Origin: Solea solea
Lineage: Eukaryota; Chordata; Actinopteri; Pleuronectiformes; Soleidae
Length of the DNA: 64,000 bases
Direction of reading: 5' to 3'
Assembly (NCBI RefSeq): GCF_958295425.1
Contig: NC_081149.1
Location: forward strand, 16,684,090 to 16,748,089
Position 1 is the first letter of the stretch. Each line of letters begins with the position of its first letter. Of the stretch, positions 12,753 through 24,699 are shown in pieces. The notes beneath the pieces are model-generated. The model did not search any database. It saw nothing but the letters and a program-made list of their open reading frames with translations, and was not told where the DNA came from. The translations under genes were made by a program, and so were the position numbers.

Positions 12753-14279
12753 CATTGGTTTTATCCCCCTGAGAATCAGTAAATATGTTCCGTCAGCACA
12801 GAGAAGGCTGAAGGAGTCGGTCACACAGGGAGAGTATAAATGAGAAGAGGAGGAAGAGAAGGGACGAGGGAAAAAGTCAGATGACGGTCTTCGATCGTGT
12901 CGTCTTATGTCTGTACAGCAGCTCTGCCTTCTTCTTTTTTTCAATCATCTTCTCTACCTCTAGTTATTATTACTCTACCTCAGATGTTTGCGTATAAGTA
13001 CACGACTTTAACTGGCCATCCGCTGTGCAAACAGGCAGGGGGTGAAGAGGATGCACAGCCGAGCGAGCTGTGGCAAGTGATCTCGGAGTTATGTAATGTT
13101 TTTGTCGGTGCCCTCAGACACTGCAGAAACACCGGGTGAGAGAGGAAGATGGGAGGAGTAAAAAGGGGGCAGAGGGGGGGGAGTGCTCTCTCTTAGCTTC
13201 AGCAATCAGTAAGTTAATCCATAAATGTTTTACAGTAACCATATGTACGATATTTAGTCACACAAGAGTGACGCAGTGTCACACTGGCACCAGCACAAAT
13301 GCTCTATTGGCCACACCTGCTACCTCTGTGTTGCATATGGACTTACTTTATATATGAGAGCACATCAAACTCCATCTGTTCCTGTTACATTAGTGTTTTT
13401 CTGATTCTGATTCTGCTAAATGATGAAACTCTTGACTTTCTTTCTTGTCTCGAAAATACTTTTTTTATATATATATTGATGCGAGGTAGCAAAAAAAAAA
13501 AGAAAACACCATCTCTGAGCCAAGTAAGGTCTGTACCTGCTGTTCTTTTCGAGAAAAAAAAGGCATCTCCTTTCCCGGAGACGTGTCATTCTCTTTTCAT
13601 TTATCTTGGCTGCTAGACAGACAGACTGACTGACTGAATACCTAACATCATGGAGGCAGGGTCTAAGGACAGAGGAAGTCACGACATGTATAGAAAGGCA
13701 AACTGTGATTGGTGAATTTTGGCTATGAAAACAAAATCGATTCAGTTTAATGAGGTTTGATGTATGAGGAGGCACTTGTCCAATTTTACATTATTGCTGA
13801 GCTACTATGACACATGTACCTTCGTCCTTTGCGTCCCCTTACTTTCCCTGCTGTACGAATTTTCCAAAGTAGTCCGAGTTATCGCTCACCTTCATGTTTT
13901 GATGAGTCGGCACAAATGGAGCCAGTCATACAGTATGTGCTCTCCCTCCCAATGCCCACATCTCTGCTGAGCCAGCAGAGTTCAGTGTGTGTGTGTGTGT
14001 GAGTGTGTACATGTCTTAAATAAGCCGTGTGGACCAATTGTCAACCAAACCTCACACAACTTTAAGAGGCTTTTGGAGGGTTAAGACATGGTTTTAGGGT
14101 TAGAGTTATAGCGTAAGGTTAAGGTTAGACATTTAGTTGTGATGGATAAGTTTAGGGTAAGGGGCTAGAGAATGCATTATGTCTATGATTGTCCACACAA
14201 AATGTCCACACAAAGAATGCAAAACCAGCATGTGTACGTGTGTGTCAGTTATTACTCATGTTGTGGGGACCTAAATATG

Positions 14280-14343
14280 TTTACACTATCACATTATGGG
14301 GACTTGTCTTACTTATAGGGACAAAAAGCAAGTCCCCATAATG
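14280..14343. repeat. Dispersed repeat with perfect 14-bp inverted repeat
   Basis: CATTATGGGGACTT (14292-14305) is the exact reverse complement of AAGTCCCCATAATG (14330-14343), with 24 nt between. The surrounding GGTTAAGGTTA-type phrases (14090-14400) suit a common teleost dispersed repeat. Confidence 0.65.
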
Positions 14344-15270
14344 GAAATTCTTACATTTTAAGGTGAAGACATGTTTTATGGTTAAGGTTATGATGTCTGT
14401 CTCCAGGAAATGAATGCAAGTCAACGTTATGTCCTCTGAAGTCATGGTAGCCAGATGAGTGTGTGAGTGTGTTTGTGTCTCTGTGTGTTTTGCTCTTGCA
14501 CAGTTTTGGAATTTGAGGGATCATTAAAAGGACGTATTTGTCTCAGACAGGAGTATTCCATTGTCCTTAAAAGTACAAAAATAGTTGTATTTTTGTGTTT
14601 GTTCCTTCCCCTCTGTCTTATGTTCACCTAGTAATCAACATCACTCACAGGATATTCTTCACTTGGCTGTTATTTATGCTACCGGTGTCTGAAAGACCTG
14701 CTACGCCGCTGACAACAGCCAAGAGTGAAAGATGCGTGTTGTGCTGGTATAGGTTTTTTTCCTGAGGCCAGGCAATTCTAAATCATTTATTTTAGGATTG
14801 TTTTCTTCCGAGGTGAAAAACAAACTTCTGAGTCTTCTATCGTAGTCTGAGCCATCACATGTGGTCCATGGAAGATGCTGACACAGAAAAGCTCGATTTT
14901 ATTCTATGTGTTATTTATTTTTAACCAATCTTACAAATTTGAGGAGATATATCTAATGTAATTAAAGCGATATTAAGTAATAAATGTTTTTTGGCATTTC
15001 CTGCTTCTCGTACATTTGTAATTGACGTCCTTATTCACTTAATATTTGAAGATCTGCGTTTCAGTTAGTAGAGACGCACAGAGAAACAGTGAGTGTGACT
15101 GAATTAGATTTATTGTCAAACACCATGGCAACAGCTGCATTAGGCACTTCTAATGTAAAGCAGACTTTTCCCCAGGGCATAGACGCTAATGGTCGTGGGT
15201 AAGGATGTGTACCATTTACATTAACATTTTTATGGTACTAACTGTCTCTGTAAGTCTCAATTTAAACATT

Positions 15271-15436
<166 letters not shown>

Positions 15437-15486
15437 ACGCCATATGCAAAATATTCGAACCGCTTCTGTTGGGCTGCATCCAGCAG

Positions 15487-15645
15487 TTGTTTTCAGAATC
15501 AATTAATTTGCCTATTATTTTCTCAATTAATTAGTTCATCCATAAAATGTCAGAAAATGTTGATTGGTTTTCCCCAAACCTTGAAATTAGAATTTTCTCC
15601 AATTTGTCTACAAACCAAACTTGAGGGATCAATAATTTATTTTGT
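15487..15645 (-). repeat. ATCGATTAAT-family element, partial
   Basis: CCTATTATTTTCTCAATTAA followed by CATAAAATGTCAGAAAATGT and TTTGTCTACAAACC, the interior of the family in the same orientation as the 62454 copy. The motif ATCGAT has decayed to ATCAAT. Confidence 0.55.
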
Positions 15646-16108
15646 TGCTTCATAATTACAGCCGTACTTTCCTGCTCTTACAACCTCCAGCCTGTCATCA
15701 ACCAGTCCATAATAGAGTAGTCACTGCCATGTGACACTTACTGACACTTTGACAAGGTGGTGACTTCTTCTGTGCCAGGCAGAGTGAAGGTTGTGGGCTG
15801 GGCCACTCTCACTGTGACAGTTGGAACAGTTGTCAACGAAAAGCAACGTAAAAGGAGTTTACATTAAAGTAGTTACGTTATAACACTTGGGTTTTCAAAT
15901 TAAACACTAAAACATGTCAGAAAATTTTTACTAAACAGCATCTTTATAAGTATTTTCATATGTAGCCAGTGGTGTTAGAAACCAGGACTGTGAAATTCAC
16001 CCAGTTGTTTTCAACAATAACTTATTTAACAACGAGTTAGTAGCCTGAAGACTCCTGAAGACGTTGAAAGTGATTTGTTTTTCATGGAGGGATCATCACA
16101 TTCTACGT

Positions 16109-16445
16109 CAGGGGTCTCAAACTCAAATGACTTGGGGGCTATCGAGTGTATAGTTCTTCAGCAGAGGTCAGTCTATTGAAAATAAGCAACCATAGGTATG
16201 TAGGGGTGGGCGATATGAGCCTAAAATGATATCATGATGTGCCAACATATCCAAATAATGATCTATGTGATGTTATTTAAAATAATTTAGAAAGGGTTAA
16301 ATGTATTTATGATGCAAAATGAATCTATTCATTCAAAAAACATACAGAAATGACTCATATGTTGATAATGAGTGATGGGCCACATGAAATTGAGTGGAGG
16401 TGGAGGGCTGCATGTGGCCCGTGAGCCGCGAGTTTGAGACCTCTG
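16109..16445. mobile_element. Non-autonomous hAT-type element with terminal inverted repeats
   Basis: Ends CAGGGGTCTCAAACTC (16109-16124) and GAGTTTGAGACCTCTG (16430-16445) are inverted repeats with one mismatch. Flanks TTCTACGT (16101-16108) and TTCTACAG (16446-16453) are an imperfect 8-bp target duplication, the hAT length. The interior (337 bp total) has no transposase. It includes GGGGTGGGCGATATG near 16203, which may be the end of a second nested element. Confidence 0.75.
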
Positions 16446-17149
16446 TTCTACAGTGTTGGCTGTAGGCAGGCTAATTTTAGCTGCCAACATTAGCTACGGC
16501 TGCACTTTTCTCTCAGGCTCTGAAAAATGCAGCACTCTTCAGCTTTCAGATGTTCCACCAGGTGTTTCCTCAAGGTGCAGGTGTTGCCTTGTCCTGCTTT
16601 TCACTTTGCAAGATTTGTCTGGGTCTATTTTTGTAAAATGTAACTACAACCGGTACCGTCTTGCCATTGTCCCCTGGGTCTTTGTACATCTAACAAGATA
16701 CAACTGTGCCATGATCTCTCTCCGGCTCTTCTGAGTTCACATGAGTCTGTTCACTTAGATGCTGCTTTGTGTATCGGAATTTGGCACCATTCAATTTAAA
16801 GTAAATAGGCTTTACAATGGTACTAATGTAAGTCGGTTTGTACCATTAAAATAACCTGGTGTGGTGCCTGTCACAAGTCGTGGGACATCACATGAGGGGA
16901 GGAGGTGTTTTGAGATGGTGCAGGGGTGGAGTTGGGTCAGGCAGGGAAAATGGTGTTGAAATGACAGCTGTATGCACTTATGTCTCCTCCTGGTGTCCTA
17001 TAAGCCAGTCGGGCTATTTCCACTAAGCTGTCAGCCAACAATGCAGAGATGTTCCACAGACAAATGAACTGTAACTATATGACTAATATAATATAACTAA
17101 ACAATTAAAACTTCTCTGTAAAATGTAATTCTAAAGAATTGCAATTTTA

Positions 17150-17575
17150 AGGTGAGGCATAAATTAGGACACCCCCCTCATTTATTCCCACTTAAAATGG
17201 CCTAAATCACACATGGGTGTACACATCATGTGTCACATCAGGTGCACATGATTAGAACTTTGTTACTCAGCATTTTGAAGGAAATGTTGCCCTATTTAAA
17301 CCTCCGACATTTAGTGGTTTGAAAAAGTCAGCCACTTCACTGTGAGGAAAATAGGCTGTACGTGCCAACATGCCCAGGTCTGGCCATCTAAGCAAGTTCA
17401 CCCTGAGAGCAGACCGCAAGATGCTAAAAGAAGTCTTCAAAAACCGTAAAATGTCATCATGGGACCTACACTCTGCTCTTGCTACTGTTGATTTGAATTA
17501 TTATAGAATTTACAGAGGCTGTGCACTGAGGGATGTAGCAGTACTCTGCTTTTTCAGGACTAACTACTAAAACAA
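17150..17575 (+). pseudogene. Tc1-like transposon remnant
   Basis: The left part has ATTAGGACACCCC and GCCCTATTTAAACCTC, phrases of fish Tc1-like 5' regions. An ATG at 17370 opens a frame with RSGHLSKFTLRADRKML, KNRKMSSWDLHSALATV, matching the second helix-turn-helix region of Tc1 transposases (RSGRPRK-T-RD, DLQSALA). The frame breaks after about 66 residues; the DDE catalytic domain is absent. Confidence 0.78.
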
Positions 17576-19570
17576 CAGCTAAAAGACAATGTTTTTAGTA
17601 AATGTTACCTTAAAAAGTTACACTAACTTAACACTAAATGACCATAAGAACTGGCTTATATTTTATTGGATGAAAACTTAAACAATGTGGTGAAGCAAGA
17701 TGTAGTAATAGGAACTGCGCTTGTTACCTGTGCAGAAGTGTCTTCCTGTGTGAAGGTCTGCTCGGCTGATTCACATGAAAGCACCACAACACCCGTAGAC
17801 CAGTATATGCAGGTCACCGTGCTGCTCTGCACAGGACTAGGTGACTTAGAAATACTGTTCTTTGCTCTGATGCATAATAGTATTCTCTGTTTACCGCTGT
17901 GCTGGTTGGTTTGATCAAATCAGAGAACTGAAATTGTGGTAGTTCTGTCAGACAGCCCGAAGGCAACAACGCCAATGCAGTGTGTGTTTGTGCTTCAATT
18001 AATGGCATATTTTCCAGAAGTGTATTGCAGCTAAATTTAAAACAATGTATATGCTGTATGCCCATAGGCAATATGTCAAATTGTCCTTTGTCTTTTATGG
18101 ATTTTGAAAGTAGTTATAATTATAATTTTGAAGCATAGCATAAATATGATAAAAAAAAAAAAAACAGTATAGGCATAATATTTTTTTTGCATTCTGCAAG
18201 GAATACAGTAACTCTACCATGTGTTTGTCTTTGTGTTTTACACAAAGACAAATGTATACACCTACATGAGCCAAAGAATTGATTTACAAAATGATTTAAC
18301 TGGCACAATCATTTAAACAATAATGGTCCTGTTTTCCATTGTGTGTGGATGGTGATAACGTTCTCTCCCTTTATCTCAACAAAAGCGTGGTCAAATGTCC
18401 TAGATTACCAAGCACCAAAAGCACTAATTACTCCATCAGTGGTTGAATTTCAATTGCATCTTACAATGTGTCTGGTATTGTCTCATGTGTGAATGTATGT
18501 GCGTGTGTGTGTGTGTCAGGATTCTTATCGTACACTCACTCTTTGGCTGTAACACAATGGCCACAACTCTCTACCTCCTGCTGTTCTGTTAGAACAGAGA
18601 CACAGAGGAGAGTTTAGTCACAGAATGAGGTCCATGCTTTCATCTTCAAATGCTATTTCATATTTCTGCATTAAGCAAAGGTTACTCAGTTTCAGTCATC
18701 AATGACAGTTGTATTAGTTTGGTTTTTGACATTTAGCAGTGGTATGGATCATGTCAGCTTAACATAGCAAATACAAAGGCTTTCTAAAATGTCCATATGT
18801 TGTGTTGAATTTCCCATTCCCATGAATTTTGTTGCTGACATATTCCTCTCTGTAAATGCACTTGCTCTATGAAGCTGTAGAATGTGTTATTTAAAAACAG
18901 TCCATGTATAATACTCTCATCATGAGCTGATGGCAACCTTTAAAGGCAAAGAGACTGAGGAGGAGTTCAAAGACCAAAGTAAAAAAAGGATTAAGAGAAG
19001 AAAAAAAAACATAAATCAACCTGACGTGACCGAGAATGCAATTTAAAAAAAAAACGGTGTTTCTCTCTTTTCCACCACAGTTCTTGCCCAGTGGCTCTGT
19101 TCTTTTCAGAGAGAAAGATAGTATGAGATTATTCATGGCCACTTCTACCTCCTAGTCATTAGAGCGAGGTTTGTAAAGACAACAGTGATACCCATCGCAG
19201 CTTTCATCGACCACAGCTCTCAGACAGACGAGGGGGGGGGGGGTCATCTGACATGTTCCCACATTATGTGTGATCCCAGAATGAGCCGAGGGAGAGGGAG
19301 GAAAGATGCTGCTTTATGTTAATACATGACATGATCAGAGTGGCGCTAAGAGGTCCTCGATGCTTTTCTTGCAGCTGGGAAATTGATGTCAGCTGTTCAA
19401 CTGTCTATGCTCTCGTTGTCTGCTTTGGACCTTCTGCTCAAACACATGGTGAAAATATTATTATCATTTGTAACAACCTATTACCTGCCTGCATGTCACG
19501 AAGTCCTCCACTCTGTGTTTCTCTCCCCAAGTAATCCCTAAATCATCACGTACAGATTTGCCTGACATAC

Positions 19571-19718
19571 AGTGGAGTGGCTCAGTGGTTAAGACCGGTA
19601 CCCTGTGTGCGAAAGACATCATGGTCGCAAGTTCGACTCCACCCCTGGCTGTTTGTACTCAATTCCATTGTAAGTCGCTTTGGATAAAAGCGTCTGCTAA
19701 ATGACATGTAATGTAATA
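19571..19718 (+). repeat. tRNA-derived SINE, near complete
   Basis: The head has an A-box-like GTGGCTCAGTGGTTAAGACC and a B-box GTCGCAAGTTCGACTCC. The body ends GTCGCTTTGGATAAAAGCGT and CTGCTAAATGACATGTAATG, the conserved tail of a very abundant fish SINE family. It is plus-oriented in the pitpnc1 intron. Confidence 0.85.
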
Positions 19719-19853
19719 TTCATATAATACCAAAATGGAGTCAAGTCACTAAATGATTGTGCTGCAGTTATTACCTTGCCTTTCAACTTGAGTGTTACCA
19801 ATTACTCATTCCCAGTGGGAATCAATCAGTCTGTGTCCATGACCCATACACGC

Positions 19854-20410
19854 AGAGGTGGAAAGTAAATTAATACTAATTACATTTACTCACATAACTG
19901 TAGTTTGGTTTGGGTGTACTTGTACTTTTTAAAGTAATTTTTTTTTTAATTTATAATTTTACTTCAGTTTGTTTTGTTTTTTTTGGGAAGTACTGTACTT
20001 CACTATGTTTTAAATCACATCTGTTACTGAGTTAAAAAAAAAATGTTGGCCTGAATTAAAAATAATAATAAAACAATTCACACACCGGAAAAAGCTTTGG
20101 CAGTCAACGATGAGGATATGTGTACGATGAGGACATGTGAACGATGAGGACATGTGAACGATGAGGACATGTGAACGATGAGGACATGTGTACGATGAGG
20201 ACATGTGTACGGTGAGGACATGTGAACGGTGAGGACAGGTGAATAAGCGTTAAATAAGGCCCCTGAGTGAGTGACATTTGTGACCTTTGTGTTACTGTTT
20301 ACATATTCTAATTTGAACCCCAACCTTGTTAAAAAAGTACTCTGAGTACAAGGTACCTTTTTACTTTAACTGGAGTACATTTTTAGATGAGTACCAGTAA
20401 AAATATTGGC
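19854..20410. repeat. Dispersed repeat (AGAGGTGGAAAGTAA type) interrupted by a minisatellite
   Basis: The left part AGAGGTGGAAAGTAAATTAA with TACATTTACTCACATAACTG, and the right part GTACTCTGAGTACAAGGTAC with CTGGAGTACATTTTTAGATG, look like two ends of one known teleost repeat. The 17-bp minisatellite at 20106-20243 lies between them. Confidence 0.6.
20106..20243. repeat. 17-bp minisatellite, about eight units
   Basis: The unit is close to GATGAGGACATGTGAAC. The last four bases vary between GTAC and GAAC, and late units change GAT to GGT. It produces false ORFs on the minus strand. Confidence 0.93.
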
Positions 20411-20414
20411 ATTG

Positions 20415-20462
20415 GGTTCAGCACTTTTTTTGTAAAAAGTGCTATATAAATAAACTTTACTT
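20415..20462 (+). repeat. LINE-like 3' tail
   Basis: AAAAAGTGCTATATAAATAA followed by ACTTTACTTATTT, a phrase typical of L2/CR1-type retroelement tails in fish. No LINE ORF is adjacent. Confidence 0.5.
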
Positions 20463-21587
20463 ATTTCAAGAGATCCTTTTCATGTGCATGTATTTAAATG
20501 TATCCATTATCAAAAAGAGTATAGTTCATTTATAAATAAGTTATTATTATTAAGGGTAATGAGCTGTTTAGTACATTTTCAGTCTTGTGTTAACTTTTAT
20601 TTTTATGCACAAATCCTCATGTTCACTATGAGGCTATTTTGTGTGAGTATGTGTAATAATTCAATGAGTTATAGTGAAAAATATGATGTTTTTAGGATCC
20701 ATAAATCTGATTTGGATACTCTGATGGTGACCTTTGCTGCTCTCTCACATGATGGAAAGATCTGGCATTGTCATGTACGAGCTTGTTTACTGGTACACAC
20801 TGGCTTTTTTTCCACTCCAATATCACATTTCTCTTCTCTCCATTGCTTTCTTTTTGTGGACGAATGTAGAGACTCAAGTCAACATCCCAGACAGCCCCTG
20901 TCTTTTTTCCATTAGCTTAACATAGCTGTCCGTGTGTGTGTGTGTGTGCATATGGTGGGGGGTTAGTGGGGATATCGATTTCCCCGGGCCGGAAATAGGC
21001 CTCCAAGCAGTCGGAAATCTCCGTCCTGGAGCAGTCTCACTACAACGCTTGTCGTTTTCCAAATGTATGGAAAATAGTTGCCATCTGACGCCACAGACCC
21101 GTCTGTCAAGGCAAGGGGGTCAGTCGGTGGTGAGTAAAAGACTGTGGGTATTGACTGATGTGTCACAAGGGGTTGTGGGATAGGTCCACCTAAATGTCTA
21201 CTGATGCTGCCGTCGACGAGTGTTGTGCTGTTTGATTCTAAACTGATGGATCTGTGACGCTCGGCTGCAGACAGCTTCTAATCCTCCCGCTTTCTTTCCG
21301 CTATGGCGACTGTTCCTAGGTGTCACAACCATACTGTGTATGGACCGCAGTAATCCCGGTATTCCTCTGTGTTTATTTTTACAGCAGCTATAAATTTATA
21401 CCATTGAGTCCAGCGTTGGACTTCAAGCAAGAATGTATTCTTTCCATTCCAAGCAGCCTCATCAGATCTGTACCCGTCATACGAAACAATTACTCTCACC
21501 GCCGGGACCTCTTTTCCCCCCCTGCCTTAGTCTTTTTATTAAAACTATCTATTTAACATCAATGTTTGTCTCCCGTCTGTCTTTCAG

Positions 21588-24500
21588 TACCAGATCGGCC
21601 AGCTGTACATGATCAGCAAACACAGTCATGAGCAGAGTGAACGTGGGGAGGGGGTGGAGGTGGTCCTGAACGAGCCGTTCGAGGACCCCGAGCACGGATC
21701 CGGCCAGCTCACCGAGAAACGAATCTACCTCAACAAGTGAGTGTCTTTCTTTTGCCGTGTGCCATATCATCAATTCAAGTAAATTCCATGACCTAAATTC
21801 TACTGTATCTATCATTTTATTTATTTATTTAATCTCAGAGTCCATCGTTTATTAGGCTGCAGCCGATAATGCTGAAAGAGTGTAAGATTGTCTTTATCAA
21901 AACAAAAACAAAATACCTTTGGATAAAAGCGTCTGCCAAATGACATGTAAAAGTAGTAAAGGATTGTGGAATTGTTAGTTTCCTGTCTTGTTTGGTTCCT
22001 CTGAGCTTTGGCAGAAAACCACAATGAGTAGTCGTGATTCATTGGTGAAAGGAATTACAATAAGTTATTTTTGCACACACACCAATCAGTGACAGTGAAT
22101 TTGACCTCTGCATTTAACCCATCCTCATTACACACCTGTAGTGAACACACACACACAAACCAGGCGCAGGAGCAGTGGGCAGCACTTAATCTGCACGCGG
22201 GGAGCAATGGGGGATTGGGTTCCTTGCTCAAGGACATTGAATCAGCGACCTTCCAGTTACAAGCCCAGTTCCTTTCCTCTTGTCCATGGGCTGCGAAGAG
22301 GAATACATGCAATAAGATGAACAAAACAAAAAGGCAACACACAGGCTTATTAGAAGTACCTGTTATTTTTCCTCCAAATGTTGACATTTCGTAGGGGTTT
22401 GCTTCGTACTAGAAGTTGTAGCAGAGATTGTAAAGCTGCTGATGTTGTTAAAATGCAATCGGAATTAAATCATGCCATTTTAATACGTATTTCTATGGAT
22501 TTGAAGATCGTTGGAAACATTTTGGTCGATGTAAATATACTGCTCAACAAAATAAACATTTACCGTGTTGTTTTTTTACATATTTTGATGCAGAAATATT
22601 ACACATCAACGGATAAAAACTGATAATAAAGTTGTTCCGTATATTATGTTAACATAGGGATTACCCTTTGACTAGATGACTTGATGATGCGCACATGTCA
22701 ACATCTTTTGTGCTCACATTATTATTATTATTATTATTATTATAATAAAAAAGTGTGATAATCTATTATGCAGATCACAATCAAATCCGTCTTGCGTGTG
22801 GTTTCCTCACGTCCGTTGTTGATTTGATGTTATGAGCTCCTCGTTCTCTCATTATACACACACATAAAACCTTTTTCTTCTGTGCAGAATTTTGACCAGA
22901 CTGATTTAGTGGATCCAGGTGACAGCCTGGCCCAGCACTTCATTGATTTCAGTCAGTAAATGTTTAACCATTGCAAAGGAGTTAAGTGCTGCAAGAGAAT
23001 AGTTTGAAGAAGAATAGCAGGGGCTCTAAACTGAGTGCACTGTATCAACCTCTTATGCAAATTCTGTTGTGACGCAAACCTTCTCTTTTTCCTACTTCTG
23101 CTTTGCTGTTTGTGGTGCGTTACTTCTACTGCACTAATTCATTTAGCTTTTGGCCAGTCATATGCTGTGTGCCTGTCATCATCCACTCCAGTATGTTTAA
23201 TAAATCCACACCCCAACACTTGGCAGGAGAGCATAAACCTATCAATACAGCCAACTCCAGTCGAAGTAATGTAATTTGAAACTATTGATTTCCATAGAGA
23301 GATCAGAGCACCGGGTCAGCTGCACAAGCAGAGACGTGCTCTCCCAACTCATCAGGGTCCTTTTCAAGCACTCGACCATATGGGCATTTATGCACGTTCC
23401 AAATAGATTAGCTGAACTGAAGCATCCAGTTTAAAATAACTTTGCTGAATTAGCTGGTTTTTTTTCCTCCCAGGACAATGTCCCTTACATAATTAGGAAA
23501 ACACTTAATAGTATATGAACATGGTTTCCATAAGCAAGCGTTACTTTAGACTATACTCACTCTGAACAGCAGCATCCACCATAGCTCACGGCAGATAAAT
23601 CCATAAGACTATACAATAACATATTTTAGGTGACAGTCACATGTCAAGTACAATAACAGTCATTACCAGTTTTTTAAGGTCCAATGCGTAAGAATTGGTG
23701 ATGTCAAGCACAGAAGAAGCATTTCTACCATCAAACTGCAGCACTACGTCTCGTCTTGTAGCCTTTGTGCAATGTTGCTGTTGCATCCATTTGTCTTGAC
23801 ATACAACTAATTACTTTCTGTGTGCAGCACAGGAATGTCACCCGGCAACACAAGATCTAAACACAGAATCTATACAGAGAAATACTCCGAGAGAGTCTGA
23901 CGGAGTGGAGCTGCCAGGCTTAATCAGCCTTGTGTGAACTCATTTGACAATGGTTTGAATGCAGCAGGCATTTGTTTATATTTATTTACACCCTACAGTT
24001 TTAATTAAATACCCTTATTATTATAATAACAATAATAATAATAATAATAATAATAACTCATGATAACTTCAATTTCTATAGTGCCTTTCACGAAAACAAG
24101 GAATAGCACCCTTCTCTTTCATTATATTATTATCAAGTTTTGTCCTGAACAGTTGTCTCATATTATTTTCGTCACCATTTCGTTTACACATTTTTACACG
24201 TTTACACATCCATCTTCTACCACTTTATCCTCCACGTGAGGGTCACGTTGCCAGTCCGAGCTGACATAGGGCCGAAAGACGGGGGAACACCCTGGACAGG
24301 TCACCAGTCCATCACAGGGCAAAAGTAAGACAATGAGACATAAATGAAAAGGAAGCTACATAGAGTGGCAAGGTTTTATGGACAGAAGTGACAAATAAGT
24401 GGGCCTTTGGGAAACGAGAAGTGTGACGGGCAAACTCGGTGGAAAGGTAAAAGTTAGTGCAGCGTGTGTGTGTGTGTGTGTGTATACGTTGGCCTGCATG

Positions 24501-24653
24501 TCTGTGTGCTGCAGTGTGTGTGTGTGTGTGTGTATGTGTGGGCCGAGGTAGATGAGGTCAGTGTAAGTGATGGATAATTTGAGCAGTCACAGTGGGACGC
24601 CGCGCCTGCTTCTCTCCACCCACAAACCACCTGTTGCAGTGTTAAAGCTGCAG

Positions 24654-24699
<46 letters not shown>

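Noticed and set aside
20010..20323. Repetitive ORFs with a His-Met-Ser-Ser-type repeat, and a CRISPR-like look
   Set aside because: These are translations of the 17-bp minisatellite. Units are contiguous with no spacers, so it is not a CRISPR array and not a repeat protein.
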